Positions 43,243-52,295 are shown, counted from the stretch's first letter. The stretch is DNA of 64,000 nucleotides from Verrucomicrobiales bacterium (GCA_029213005.1 JARGPI010000002.1:247108-311107); one strand, 5' to 3'. The notes: a model not told the origin generated them from the letters alone. Numbers and translations: made by a program.

Positions 43243-43707
43243 TTAAAATTCGTCTCCCCCTCCGGTGGCGCTCTGGGTATCAAAGGTTACGCCTTTGATC
43301 TCCGCTGCGGCACAGGCGTTTAATACATCAACGACTCGCTGGTGAGGGACGTTTTCCTCAGGTGCAATCGTTACCAGAGCTTTGGATTTATTGGCTTCCG
43401 AAGATTCTTTAAACCGTTTCATGGTAACAACGAGGTCCTTCATGGCACTGTCTCCGGCGGCGGCCAGAACCATGTCATTCAATACCACAGTACCATCAGT
43501 GTTAATCAAAATGCGCTGTTCGTCCGGGATGTCTACTGCTTCGCTTTGTTCCTGTTTCCCCGGCAGGGCGATTTGAATGTCGCTTTCCTCTTTCACCGGT
43601 TTGGCCGAGACCATAAAGAAAACCAGCAAAAGAAACACCATATCAATCATGGGGCCCATTTGCATCTCGACGGTGTCGTCGCGCTTTCTTCTGCGTCGTC
43701 TAATCAT
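43243..43707 (-). CDS. exbD: ExbD/TolR biopolymer transport protein (second copy)
   Basis: 154 residues: short basic N-terminus, one transmembrane helix (MIDMVFLLLVFFMVSAKPV, with the conserved membrane Asp for proton flow) and a periplasmic domain with AVDIPDEQRILINTDGTVV and VTIAPEENVPHQRVVDVLNA. ExbD works with ExbB to turn proton motive force into motion of a periplasm-spanning partner. Its start overlaps the first exbD stop by 8 bp. It ends one base before the VWA gene start. Confidence 0.92.
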   Translation of the reverse strand: MIRRRRRKRDDTVEMQMGPMIDMVFLLLVFFMVSAKPVKEESDIQIALPGKQEQSEAVDIPDEQRILINTDGTVVLNDMVLAAAGDSAMKDLVVTMKRFKESSEANKSKALVTIAPEENVPHQRVVDVLNACAAAEIKGVTFDTQSATGGGDEF

Positions 43708-44107
43708 TTAATACTCCAAAAATTACCCGGTCGACCCCGGCTTCAGTCGCCATTTCCATAAACTCGCCGATTTTTTTCGCCGGCATGTTTTTGTCCGCTC
43801 TTAAATAGATCACGTAAGGGGTATTGACGCCGTATCGCTTTTTCAAAAAGGCATTCAGATCGTCTTTCGACACCCGTCCGTCTGCGATGAAGTATTGGCC
43901 TTTATCATCGATGTTGATAACGTCCCGCTGCGAGTGGTCTTTTGGTCGGATCGACGCGGAAGCCTGCGGAAGATTGATGTCTTTCTTTACCTTCTGCTCG
44001 GTGAGTTTTGAGGTCACCATAAAGAACACGAGGAGAAGAAAGGTCATGTCGATCATTGGAGTGATCTGAAAGCTGACCGGACTGTCGTCTTTTTTCTTTC
44101 TGCTCAA
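43700..44107 (-). CDS. exbD: ExbD/TolR biopolymer transport protein (first copy)
   Basis: 135 residues with the same layout as the next gene: basic start (SRKKKDDSPVSFQ), one helix with the proton-pathway Asp (MIDMTFLLLVFFMVTSKLTE) and a periplasmic domain (YFIADGRVSKDDLNAFLKKR, VIYLRADKNMPAKKIGEFME). Two different ExbD-type proteins after one ExbB suggests a mixed ExbD dimer. It follows exbB by 18 bp. Confidence 0.92.
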   Translation of the reverse strand: MSRKKKDDSPVSFQITPMIDMTFLLLVFFMVTSKLTEQKVKKDINLPQASASIRPKDHSQRDVINIDDKGQYFIADGRVSKDDLNAFLKKRYGVNTPYVIYLRADKNMPAKKIGEFMEMATEAGVDRVIFGVLND

Positions 44108-44125
44108 GTAGAGACTGGGTAAAGG

Positions 44126-44911
44126 TTATTCGGGGGCGGCTTCCTGAGCTGCTTCCACGGTTTGTTGAGGTGAACTGGCCAACTGAATCTCCCCGGAAAG
44201 AACATCGATCGCGTAGCTGAACTGTTTCTGGATTTCGGTAGTCAGGGACGCGAGACGGTTCTTGAAAAAGAAGTAGAAAAACATCGCCGGAATTCCAACC
44301 AGCAATCCGCCTGCGGTTGTCAGCATCGCTGTTCCGATTCCCCCGGCGAGGTCGGAGGGTTCCGCTTTGCCGGAGGTGAGTTGCCCGAATGCAGTGATCA
44401 TCCCGATCACGGTTCCGAAAAGCCCTACCATGGGGGCGAGCGTTGAGATAGTGTTCAGGTAGTTGATCAGGCCGGTGACCTTTGTCTCCTCCTGATCCAG
44501 GGTGTCCTCGGCCGATACCACCATCGAGGCTTTGTTAGCGAGGTCCCGCTCAAAATTGACTTTCAGCAGAGCCTGCGAAATACATTTCGAATAGGCGCAG
44601 GGAGTAGCGTTGGCCAGATTGTAAGCTCCCTGGATATCCTGATTCGCCATTGTTACGTTAATATTATCGACCAGTTTTTTCGGAACCATCTTGCCAGCAC
44701 TCACGGCGATGAACAAATACAAGGTCAAGGCAACGGTAGCGATCAGGCCGACGAGGAGGACATGCATGGTTGGACCCCCATCGTTGTAAAAATCGATGAT
44801 GTTCTTCGATTCGATAACTTCTCCACCTGTGTCCTGTGCCGTTGCGATTCCGGGGAGGAATGCCCACGCCAGTATCAGTAGAAAAAATGCGATCAGTATA
44901 TTTTTATTCAT
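44126..44911 (-). CDS. exbB: MotA/TolQ/ExbB proton channel protein
   Basis: 261 residues. A signal-peptide-like start (MNKNILIAFFLLILAWAFLP, ending near GIATAQ) is followed by three helices of the ExbB/TolQ kind: one near 52-72 and a pair near 155-225 (LAPMVGLFGTVIGMITAFGQ and AMLTTAGGLLVGIPAMFFYF). The conserved LNTISTLAPMVGLFGTVIG region includes the proton-channel Thr. It forms a pentameric stator with the downstream ExbD proteins. Its start overlaps the stop of the preceding gene by 4 bp. Confidence 0.93.
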   Translation of the reverse strand: MNKNILIAFFLLILAWAFLPGIATAQDTGGEVIESKNIIDFYNDGGPTMHVLLVGLIATVALTLYLFIAVSAGKMVPKKLVDNINVTMANQDIQGAYNLANATPCAYSKCISQALLKVNFERDLANKASMVVSAEDTLDQEETKVTGLINYLNTISTLAPMVGLFGTVIGMITAFGQLTSGKAEPSDLAGGIGTAMLTTAGGLLVGIPAMFFYFFFKNRLASLTTEIQKQFSYAIDVLSGEIQLASSPQQTVEAAQEAAPE

Positions 44912-45798
44912 TCAGATGGTTCACTAGGTAGTTTTGAGAGGAGTTCCGTTGCCTGCTTCGATGCGAAGGTTTCGGGGTAGAGCTTCAGAATGTCATCAGC
45001 GCATCGCCTTGCGTTTTTGAGGTCGGAAGCAAATTGATAAATTTCAGCGGCAAGTGCGAGTCCTTTCGCAGCGGCCTGTTCCTCTGATCCAAAAAAGAGA
45101 TAGGCAAACAAGCTGTGGTCGATGGCGGAGTTAAAATAACGGTTTCTTTCGGGACGAATCTCATCATCAAGTTCCCAACGGGGGTTTTCCTCAACGATTG
45201 CCTGGAGTTTTTCAAAGTCATTAGAGGCGAGAATGTATTTGGCCTCGAGAAGAAGAGCGGGGTTTTCGGTCTCCTCAGCCAGCGCCTCTGCTTCGCGAAT
45301 CGCATCGCGTTCTCTTCCCGTTTTCAGCAAGGTGCGGAGCCGTCCGCGAAGTCCGGCGGCTTGATCTGCAGGATCCCAGGCGGTTTTTGAAATGTGATCA
45401 AAAAGATCGAGGGCCTGCTCCGCCGCCATTTCCGCTTCGGAGTTGGCGAGTTTGGTCGCATAAGCGAGTCCGATCTCAGCGGCTTTTGATTCGGGTCGGG
45501 ATATCCAGGGAGCGTTCTTTTCCCACAGTTCGACAAAAACACCGAGGTCCGTTGCTACCGGGTTTCCCAGTGCATCGATTTGTTTGACAGAACTCGGGAA
45601 AACGATCTTCTCCACGGATCTCCAAGGTATTTTCACCCGGGAGAGCCCCGCTACTCCGACCTTTTTGAATTCAAAAGTGAGTGATTCATCGGTCTGCGAA
45701 ATCAGCTTCCCTTTCTGGAATTTGCCGCTCTTCAGATAAACCGTTTCTTCGGCTCCGGCGATGCTGAAAAGAAGAAGGAGTAGATAAATCCACCTCAT
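44908..45798 (-). CDS. Secreted helical-repeat protein of ExbBD operon
   Basis: 296 residues with a signal peptide (MRWIYLLLLLFSIAGAEE). The first 60 mature residues look like an SHD1/LSm-like beta domain (TVYLKSGKFQKGKLISQTDE, VKIPWRSVEKIVFP). The rest is helical with TPR-like pairs (AEMAAEQALDLFDHISKTAW, GRERDAIREAEALAEETEN). No family name is recognised. It overlaps the genes on both sides by 4 bp, so it is translated in step with the large TPR protein and ExbB, and probably acts with them in the periplasm. Confidence 0.75.
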   Translation of the reverse strand: MRWIYLLLLLFSIAGAEETVYLKSGKFQKGKLISQTDESLTFEFKKVGVAGLSRVKIPWRSVEKIVFPSSVKQIDALGNPVATDLGVFVELWEKNAPWISRPESKAAEIGLAYATKLANSEAEMAAEQALDLFDHISKTAWDPADQAAGLRGRLRTLLKTGRERDAIREAEALAEETENPALLLEAKYILASNDFEKLQAIVEENPRWELDDEIRPERNRYFNSAIDHSLFAYLFFGSEEQAAAKGLALAAEIYQFASDLKNARRCADDILKLYPETFASKQATELLSKLPSEPSE

Positions 45799-48644
45799 AA
45801 GGTTGCCTCCTCGACGCTTTCGGTTTCTTCAGGCGGAGCGAAGTCCTTCAACTCATCCGCTTTGCGGCGCCCCAGAGTGGCTTCGCGAAATTCTTTGAGA
45901 TCATCCCGGTTGCCCAGTTCGGCGTAGACTTCGTAAGCGGCGGTCTTGTTACCGATTTTCTCGAGAAGTTCACCCCGGCGGAAGTAGGATTTGGCGACGA
46001 GATCCCGATACTTTCCGTAGACCACATAGACCCGTTCGAAATAGGCTGTCGCTTTTTCGTAATCTTCCGAACTGGCGAGGTTTTCGCCGATCAGGAAAAG
46101 GGCTTCCGCTTTGTGTTGGGTTGAAGCTACCGGATTTTCGAGAAGGGCTTCGAGATCGGTTTTTGCATTGGAGCCTTTCCCGGCGGAAATCTCCAATTTG
46201 ATTCGGTTCAGAATGATACCTGCCAGGTCCGTGGATGAGGCCGCTTCCTTTTCGTAGTCTTTGTAGTGTTGAATCGCATCATCCGTTCTGCCCTGCTTCT
46301 CCGCTACGAGTCCGAGTCCTTTAAACGCACGCGCTTTGTGGAAAGAGACCGGATTCCATTTGCGGAGATCTTTGTAGAGTTCCGTGGCGCGATCAAAATC
46401 GCCTTTTTCAGCGAGAGCATCCGCTGCATCGGCCACAATCTGCGGATTGTGGATCTCGGGATCGATCAAGGTGGCGAGTCGAATCAAGAGCGCTGACGCT
46501 TCGCTGATTTTATCGGACTGCTTCTTGAGCATGGCATCGGCCCAGAGCGCCCGAACCGCCAGGGTGTTTTTCTTTTCGCGATCCGCTTTGATATAGAGAC
46601 TCTGCAAGGTTCGAGTCAATTCGCCGATGCCACCCGGTCCCTGCCTCTTATAGACTTTTGGCAGAGCGAGAAGGAGTTCTTCGATCGCGAAAAGTTCCGG
46701 GTTGTTTCCGTGCTTTTCAATGGTGTCCCAATAGACTTTTTTAGCCTGGGGGAGATCGTCATTGTGAACATGAGTCCAGCCAATCCAGTAGACCGCTTCG
46801 GGCATTCGTTTGCTTTCGGGATATTCGAGGAGGAACTTTTCGTAGTGCGCTCTCATTCTCGGCACTTCTTCGAGGAGTTTGTAGGCTTTACCTATTTTGA
46901 AATAGCCGTCTTCGAAAAATCGGGTCGAGGCAGGGTTGATCGCCTGGTAGGCGGCGATACCGGCATCGGCATCGCCCTCTCCGAGTAAGGCATCGCCGAG
47001 GAGAAGCTGGGCTTCGTCGCGGTCTTTGGCTGCCGGGCCGTAATCGACGAGAAACTGGCGCAGTTCCTGAATCGCTGCTGGATAGTCTGCCCGGCAAAAG
47101 GTGCAATATGCTTTCCGGAAGACGGCCTCGGGTTCGTATTTGATTCCCTTATCTCTATACTTTTCGAGGTAGGCCTCCATGTGGGCAAAGGCCGCTTCGT
47201 ACTGTTGGGAAAAGGAGTAGGCCATTCCTTTCCAATAAAACGAGTCCTGACCAATCGAACTGTCTTTGTCTATCTCTAAAACCTGGTCAAATGTTTGAAT
47301 TGCCTCATCGTTCTTGTCCTGCAGGATTTGGCAAAAGCCTTTCATAAACAGCGCTTTGGAGGCGAGGGCGTGGTTCGGGAAATTGGTGGCAATGCTGTGA
47401 AAGACGCTTTCCGCATCGTCATTTTGCTGAAGCTGCATCATGGCATCGGCCTGCATAAAGAGGACCTGGGGTATATTCGGATTACCCGTTTCGTCTCCGA
47501 AGGCTTGCAGATAATTTTCACTGGCGGTCAGGGCGCGGGGCCAGCGCTCCAGTTGACTCCAGCATTGAATCACCGCAAGCGAGGCCGATTCCACCACCGG
47601 GCTGACCTCCATGCGCTGCAGCATATCCTCCATAATCAAGGCGGCTTCGCGATACCGTTCCAGACCCTGAAACGCCATTGCGAGGCGGAGTCTTAAAGCG
47701 GCATCGAAGTCTTCGATTTTGTTGAAATTTTCAAGCTCTCGTTCAACCCGGGTGATGGTGCCTTTGATTTGAAAAAGTTCACTCTGCTTCCTTGGTTCAT
47801 CGGCAATCGCATCGCGCTTGTCTTTCAGTTCCTGTAGTTTCTCGCTTTGGTGTCGCAGCAGTCTTTCCTTCGGCCAAATTCGCTGGAGGCACGCGATGGC
47901 CGAGTAGTAATCGCCCGCTTCCATAAACTGTGAACCGAGTTGGAGAGCCAGAGTCTGGAATGAAACCACTTGAGTGATTTTTTCGAGGTGGGGGTATTCT
48001 CTTTTCAATAGTTCGAGACCATCCTCATATTGCTCCGATTGAATCTTTGACATCATTTCGAGAACCACTGCCCGTGAGGCATAGTTCTCACCGCCTTTGG
48101 CTTTCCTGAGATGGGGGATTTGGTGGGAGAAAAATTCCGACGCCGTTCGGTGATAGCCCTGAATCACATAGCAGGTGCCAAAGAGGGTCAATGATTCGAG
48201 GCGGCGCTCGTAGCTGAAGTCGGTTTGTTTAAAGAAAGTTCCGAACGCCTCCTGCGCTTCCCGATAAGAGCCCGCCTGCAGTTTTTGAATGGCATCCCAA
48301 AAGGAAAGTTCTTCGAGGATATCGCGGGGTAGTTTTGGATTTAAGAGCGCTTTCTCGATATAGGGTCCCGCTTCCGTCGCCCGGCCGTTGGTTATTTTAC
48401 AGAGAGCGATCAGTGCATAGTTTTTCTCGATCGTTTCTTTGACTTCCTCCTCTTCACCGAAGTCCCGTTCAAAGGCGAGAAAGAGCGCTTCAGCGGCTTC
48501 GAAATTGCCACTCGAAAAGGCTGCATTCGCTTTGGCGATCAATTCAGCAGCGGTGAAAGCTCCCGGATCGGGCAGATTGATTTGAGCCGAAAGTGTCCCC
48601 GCAAATAGAGCCAAAACCGCCAGCCGGATCACGACGGTAAACAT
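45795..48644 (-). CDS. Large secreted TPR protein of ExbBD operon
   Basis: 949 residues from ATG 48644. This start is preferred over one at 48674 because a signal peptide follows at once (MFTVVIRLAVLALFAGTLSA) and because a candidate -10 box lies only 9 bp before the upper ATG. The mature protein is almost all TPR-type helical pairs (ELIAKANAAFSSGNFEAAEA, EASALLIRLATLIDPEIHNP, AFKGLGLVAEKQGRTDDAIQ). It is a periplasmic scaffold, like YbgF/BamD-type or larger TPR proteins found in front of Tol/Exb operons in this phylum. It is the first gene of the operon and overlaps the next by 4 bp. Confidence 0.88.
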   Translation of the reverse strand: MFTVVIRLAVLALFAGTLSAQINLPDPGAFTAAELIAKANAAFSSGNFEAAEALFLAFERDFGEEEEVKETIEKNYALIALCKITNGRATEAGPYIEKALLNPKLPRDILEELSFWDAIQKLQAGSYREAQEAFGTFFKQTDFSYERRLESLTLFGTCYVIQGYHRTASEFFSHQIPHLRKAKGGENYASRAVVLEMMSKIQSEQYEDGLELLKREYPHLEKITQVVSFQTLALQLGSQFMEAGDYYSAIACLQRIWPKERLLRHQSEKLQELKDKRDAIADEPRKQSELFQIKGTITRVERELENFNKIEDFDAALRLRLAMAFQGLERYREAALIMEDMLQRMEVSPVVESASLAVIQCWSQLERWPRALTASENYLQAFGDETGNPNIPQVLFMQADAMMQLQQNDDAESVFHSIATNFPNHALASKALFMKGFCQILQDKNDEAIQTFDQVLEIDKDSSIGQDSFYWKGMAYSFSQQYEAAFAHMEAYLEKYRDKGIKYEPEAVFRKAYCTFCRADYPAAIQELRQFLVDYGPAAKDRDEAQLLLGDALLGEGDADAGIAAYQAINPASTRFFEDGYFKIGKAYKLLEEVPRMRAHYEKFLLEYPESKRMPEAVYWIGWTHVHNDDLPQAKKVYWDTIEKHGNNPELFAIEELLLALPKVYKRQGPGGIGELTRTLQSLYIKADREKKNTLAVRALWADAMLKKQSDKISEASALLIRLATLIDPEIHNPQIVADAADALAEKGDFDRATELYKDLRKWNPVSFHKARAFKGLGLVAEKQGRTDDAIQHYKDYEKEAASSTDLAGIILNRIKLEISAGKGSNAKTDLEALLENPVASTQHKAEALFLIGENLASSEDYEKATAYFERVYVVYGKYRDLVAKSYFRRGELLEKIGNKTAAYEVYAELGNRDDLKEFREATLGRRKADELKDFAPPEETESVEEATL

Positions 48645-48682
48645 TATCGGGGATTGTTGGGAGAACAACGGCATCCACGGGA

Positions 48683-48712
48683 ATTATAGGCACAAATTAT
48701 TCAATTGAACAA
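48683..48712 (-). promoter_or_regulatory. Candidate promoter of the TPR-ExbBD-VWA operon
   Basis: Read on the minus strand, TATAAT (perfect -10) at 48688-48683 is preceded by TTGTTC (weak -35) with an 18-nt spacer. Transcription would begin near 48676, leaving about 30 nt before ATG 48644. Confidence 0.5.
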
Positions 48713-49004
48713 AACCATTATGAAACTTTTAAGAGAATTTGGGCGAGAGGGGCTGTTGAGGCTGATTTTTCTTGACAGGTCGGGGTGTATCTGCGTTGTC
48801 TTCTCCTGTCATGGTCACGGCAGGCTTCACGCTTCATTCAAATTATTGCTGTTTCTGAACGAATAGTTTGTCATCGAAATTGTCTCCCGACAGATTGACC
48901 TTTTTTCAAAAAGAGTTGAGTCTCCACATTCAGAACCATTTGAAGGTCTCAACTACAAAGGGTTGATCACTTTGTCTGCATAGGCCAAAAGGCGGGGCGT
49001 CCTA
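48713..49004. other. Noncoding region between divergent operons
   Basis: About 290 bp between the promoter of the TPR operon and the stem-loop before the 49061 gene. AT-rich, no gene, RNA or repeat recognised. A TTGACA near 48772 on the plus strand could be a -35 box for the 49061 gene, but no good -10 lies at the right distance. Confidence 0.4.
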
Positions 49005-49046
49005 TTATTTATCGCATCAGCCCCTTACTGATGTGATGAGTAATAA
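49005..49046 (+). other. Stem-loop in leader of the 49061 gene
   Basis: An 8-bp stem (CGCATCAG / CTGATGTG, one G-U pair) around a 7-nt loop CCCCTTA, extended by TTATT / AATAA at the outside. It ends 14 bp before the ATG at 49061, where no Shine-Dalgarno sequence is visible. It may control translation or mRNA stability. Confidence 0.45.
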
Positions 49047-49060
49047 ACACTAAATCCCTA

Positions 49061-49618
49061 ATGAAATACAAACTAACCCTCATCCCTGCAGTTGTGCTCA
49101 CGACTATCGTGCTCACGGCTGGAACTTCACAGGCTCGCGATACTGAGCTTGTGAGAATGGCTCACCAAATTGAATCGATCGGCCGCGAGCTGAAAAATGA
49201 GTTCCAAACTCACTATTCCCGCTCCAGTGCCTACCGACATCTTCTCAGTGATGCCAATTTACTGATCTCCAAGGCTGATCATATCGATCGCCTTTCTCAC
49301 GATCCCCGCACTTCCTATCTTCACCTCAGAACGGATCTCACTGAATTGGATCGGCTGGCGACTCACCTTCACGAGGTGGTTGACGATGTCGATCGCGGCC
49401 GCTACAGCGGCTGGGTGGACCGTGGTCTCGGACATGTTCACGCAAAACTGGATATGCTGAATGATTCGATTCGCCGGATGATCCGACTTGTCGATAGTTA
49501 TAACGCGCCAAGATATGACGACTGTCCCTACTCGCGGACTCACTACAGCAATTCGAGCCTGTCAACTTCCTGGAATGGAAGTCGGTATTCGTCCTACAAC
49601 AGCAGTATCTGCAGGTAG
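49061..49618 (+). CDS. Hypothetical secreted helical protein
   Basis: 185 residues with a signal peptide (MKYKLTLIPAVVLTTIVLTA). The mature part to about 145 is predicted helical with heptad-like spacing of leucines and many His (HQIESIGRELKNEFQTHYS, LLISKADHIDRLSHDPRTSY). The last 40 residues are Ser/Tyr/Asn-rich and probably unstructured (SYNAPRYDDCPYSRTHYSNS). I do not recognise a family; a periplasmic four-helix bundle is a reasonable guess. It stands alone, with a leader stem-loop upstream. Confidence 0.65.
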   Translation: MKYKLTLIPAVVLTTIVLTAGTSQARDTELVRMAHQIESIGRELKNEFQTHYSRSSAYRHLLSDANLLISKADHIDRLSHDPRTSYLHLRTDLTELDRLATHLHEVVDDVDRGRYSGWVDRGLGHVHAKLDMLNDSIRRMIRLVDSYNAPRYDDCPYSRTHYSNSSLSTSWNGSRYSSYNSSICR

Positions 49619-49646
49619 TTAAAAAACTATCGCCTTTTTTGTTGGG

Positions 49647-50819
49647 CTAGAAGCCGCCCATGGTCTGGAAACAGTAGCCTTTGAGGTAGGAGGTTTCCGG
49701 CATGGTGGCGATGACGGGGTGGTCCTGACGCTGTCCGTAGTGATCGACGAGGCGCAGGGTCCGTTTGGCATCGACTGATGCGTCACAAATCATGCCGTGA
49801 AACATGTTGTCGGTGACGTGGTGGCTACAGCAAAAGGTGGCAAGGATTCCGTCTTTGTTCAGAATTTTCAGGGCGCGGAGGTGGATTTCCTTGTATCCCC
49901 GCATCGCCTCGTGAAGTTTTTTACGGTTTCTGGTAAAGGACGGCGGATCGAGAATGACGAGGTCGTATTTTTCTCCGTCGGTCTCGGCTTTTTTGAGGTA
50001 GTCAAAGACGTTTGCGGTCACGCAGTCGATGTTCAGCTCGTTGATTTCAGCGTTTTTCCGGGTCGACTCAATGGCGCTTTCGCTGATGTCGATGGCCCGA
50101 ACTGATGCGGCTCCGGCTTTGGCACAATGGAGGGCAAAGCCGCCCTGATTGGTGCAGCAGTCGAGTACGCTTCGCTTCGGTGCGAGGTGGGCAACGGTGG
50201 CGTAATTGTCGAGCTGATCGAGGTAAATACCGGTCTTCTGACCTTCGACGAGATTGATTTCCTGGAGAATCCCATCGCCAATGTCGATTCGAAAGGTTCC
50301 GGGGTCTGTGCCGTGCAGGACGCTGACGGAGGGTTCGAGGCCTTCGGCTTTACGCACGGGTGAGTCGTTTCGCTCGATGACGGACTCAGGCGCAAGAACA
50401 GAGTTCAGGGCTTCGACGATCATCATCTTGCGCTGATCCATTGCGAGGGTCAGGGTTTGGAGGACGATATGTTTGTCGTAGCGGTCAATGACGACTCCGG
50501 GGAGGCCATCGGCTTCACTCCAGACGAGTCGATAAACGGGATCGACAAATCCGAGGTTTTGCCGGTGCTTGAGGGCACGTTCGATTCGGCGGACGAAAAA
50601 GTCGACGGTCAGTTCCTCTTTGCGTCGCGAGATCCGGCGGGCCACGATCTGTGAGTCGGGATTGTAAATCGCGGTGCCGAGAGGCCGATCTTTGAAGTCT
50701 TTCAGCGAGATGAGATCACCCGGCTGGGGTTCGCCAAATACTTTTTGAATCTCACTGGCGTAGACCCAGTCGTGGCCATGATAAATTCGGGAACGAGGTT
50801 TGATGACGATGCCTGCCAT
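49647..50819 (-). CDS. RlmI-like 23S rRNA cytosine methyltransferase
   Basis: 390 residues. An N-terminal PUA domain (RIYHGHDWVYASEIQKVFGE) is followed by a central EEHEE-type region (YRLVWSEADGLPGVVIDRYD) and a class I methyltransferase domain: VLDCCTNQGGFALHCAKAGA (SAM loop), RAIDISESAIES, and the DPPSFTRNRKKL segment that stands for the catalytic motif. The family methylates cytosine C5 in 23S rRNA (RlmI acts at C1962 in E. coli). It follows the ribosomal genes rplM-rpsI but is separated by a terminator. Confidence 0.9.
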   Translation of the reverse strand: MAGIVIKPRSRIYHGHDWVYASEIQKVFGEPQPGDLISLKDFKDRPLGTAIYNPDSQIVARRISRRKEELTVDFFVRRIERALKHRQNLGFVDPVYRLVWSEADGLPGVVIDRYDKHIVLQTLTLAMDQRKMMIVEALNSVLAPESVIERNDSPVRKAEGLEPSVSVLHGTDPGTFRIDIGDGILQEINLVEGQKTGIYLDQLDNYATVAHLAPKRSVLDCCTNQGGFALHCAKAGAASVRAIDISESAIESTRKNAEINELNIDCVTANVFDYLKKAETDGEKYDLVILDPPSFTRNRKKLHEAMRGYKEIHLRALKILNKDGILATFCCSHHVTDNMFHGMICDASVDAKRTLRLVDHYGQRQDHPVIATMPETSYLKGYCFQTMGGF

Positions 50820-50847
50820 AATGTTTTCTTATCTATTAAAAGCAAAA

Positions 50848-50869
50848 CAGGCTCCCGAAAAGGAGCCTG
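50848..50869 (-). terminator. Intrinsic terminator of rplM-rpsI
   Basis: Eight-bp stem CAGGCTCC / GGAGCCTG with a CGAAAA loop, followed on the minus strand by TTTTGCTTTTAAT. It lies 48 bp after the rpsI stop and before the RlmI-like gene. Confidence 0.88.
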
Positions 50870-50917
50870 CCGAAAGTAATTTGGAAATTCGTGATTTCCG
50901 TCTCTGAAAGAGTTCGA

Positions 50918-51307
50918 TTAACGCTTCGAGAACTGGAAACGCTTACGTGCTCCAGGCTGTCCTGCTTTCTTCCGCTCTTTCTTACGAGCGTCACGAGTCA
51001 GGAGATTAGCTTCACGAAGTTCTTCGCGAAGTTCTTCGTTGTTTTCGAGAAGAGCGCGGGAGATGCCGAGCTGGATAGCTCCGATCTGGCCGTTTACGCC
51101 ACCACCTTTAGCGTTGATAACAACATCCCACTGATTCACTGCTTTAGCGACGTTGAAGGGATGAAGCACCTGGTTTTGCAAAGAGATGTTACCGAAGTAC
51201 TCTTCGAAAGGGCGCTTGTTGATGGTGATCTTGCCGGTTCCTGGAGTCAAGGTTACCCGTGCGCTGGATGTCTTGCGGCGACCGGTGGCTGAAATGCTTT
51301 CGCTCAT
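50918..51307 (-). CDS. rpsI: 30S ribosomal protein S9
   Basis: 129 residues, normal length. ATGRRKTSSARVTLTPGTGK and the C-terminal KKAGQPGARKRFQFSKR are the family signatures; the last basic tail reaches the P-site tRNA in the 30S subunit. It follows rplM by 27 bp, the usual order. Confidence 0.97.
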   Translation of the reverse strand: MSESISATGRRKTSSARVTLTPGTGKITINKRPFEEYFGNISLQNQVLHPFNVAKAVNQWDVVINAKGGGVNGQIGAIQLGISRALLENNEELREELREANLLTRDARKKERKKAGQPGARKRFQFSKR

Positions 51308-51334
51308 ATTCTCAATCTTCTTTTAAATTGTATC

Positions 51335-51763
51335 CTACAGTTCGTAGGCTTCCGGTGACTGTGCTTCGTGCTGGTGCTCAGATCCTGCATAGACGCGCAG
51401 TTTTTTCATGATCTGGCTTCCGAGACGGTTGTGAGGAATCATTCCGTTCACGGCCCGCTCTACGATCAGCTCAGGACGACGCTCGCGAAGTTTTCTAACG
51501 TTTTCACGTTTCTGACCGCCAACATAACCGGAGTAGCTGGTGTAAATTTTCTGGTCCTCTTTATTTCCTGACAAGACAACTTGATCGGCGTTGATAATCA
51601 CAACGTGATCGCCACAGTCCACATGAGGTGTGAAAATGGGTTTGCTTTTGCCACGCAATAATTTAGCGGCTGCAACTGCGACGTCTCCAAGGATTTTACC
51701 CTTGGCGTCGATCACATACCATTTGCGCTCGATTTCTTCTGCTTTTGCCGAATATGTCTTCAT
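51335..51763 (-). CDS. rplM: 50S ribosomal protein L13
   Basis: 142 residues, normal length. [20 protein letters not shown] at the start, [17 protein letters not shown] in the centre and [20 protein letters not shown] are L13 signatures. It leads the rplM-rpsI operon, with a clear promoter about 90 bp upstream. Confidence 0.97.
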   Translation of the reverse strand: MKTYSAKAEEIERKWYVIDAKGKILGDVAVAAAKLLRGKSKPIFTPHVDCGDHVVIINADQVVLSGNKEDQKIYTSYSGYVGGQKRENVRKLRERRPELIVERAVNGMIPHNRLGSQIMKKLRVYAGSEHQHEAQSPEAYEL

Positions 51764-51854
51764 CCGAAAGTCTTCTCAAATCTCACCGTCTAAATAGGCT
51801 CCAAACCAGTTTGGGCACCGAAAATTACTGAATTCGGCGGTGAGAAGGGACGGG

Positions 51855-51882
51855 AATGTACAGGGAAAACTTTTTATGTCAA
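51855..51882 (-). promoter_or_regulatory. Promoter of rplM-rpsI
   Basis: On the minus strand, TTGACA (perfect -35) at 51882-51877, a 16-nt spacer, and TACATT (4 of 6 matches to TATAAT) at 51860-51855. This leaves a leader of about 85 nt before rplM, long enough for the autoregulatory leader known for this operon elsewhere. Confidence 0.65.
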
Positions 51883-51968
51883 GCAACTGGTTTTTCAAAA
51901 TTTTCGGAAAGGCCTAATGTTGCATTTATTGGGTTCGTTTTAAAGGGTGGAACCAGGCGCACAGCTTC

Positions 51969-52295
51969 ATGTCTTGGAGTAAAAATACAGTGGGGGTGGC
52001 AGGAGTTTTTTTTCTGTTCGCCCCTTTGATGTACCTCGGCGCAAGTCCCGGTGAGGGGGAAAGTGAGTTTGAACCACAGGTGAGCAAGGGAATTGAACTT
52101 CCTGTTTGGGGCCCCGGCGATATGCAGGGTGAGTTCGATGTAAGGATCTGGCCCGATGCGATGGTGCTGTGGCTGGAGCGCGAAAATCTCCGGAGATTGA
52201 CGAAAGATCCCAATCTCCCGATCGAGGAGCGCGAAAAATTGAAGCAGGTCCTGGCTCGGCAGCTAGGGTGGGGCCGCCGCTGGATTGATGAGTGA
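51969..52295 (+). CDS. Hypothetical small secreted protein
   Basis: 108 residues with a signal peptide or anchor (NTVGVAGVFFLFAPLMYLGA). The mature part is acidic at first (SPGEGESEFEPQ), then has a helical, charged end (ENLRRLTKDPNLPIEEREKL and ARQLGWGRRWIDE). No family is recognised. It lies alone between rplM and a cluster of repeats; the repeats follow its stop directly. Coding status is likely but not certain. Confidence 0.5.
   Translation: MSWSKNTVGVAGVFFLFAPLMYLGASPGEGESEFEPQVSKGIELPVWGPGDMQGEFDVRIWPDAMVLWLERENLRRLTKDPNLPIEEREKLKQVLARQLGWGRRWIDE

Noticed and set aside
48772..48800. TTGACA as a promoter for the 49061 gene
   Set aside because: No acceptable -10 at 15-19 bp and it is almost 290 bp from the gene.
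51855..51868. TGTACAGGG near the rplM promoter as another repeat unit
   Set aside because: Only the first half matches; the second arm is absent and there is no partner at 22 bp.
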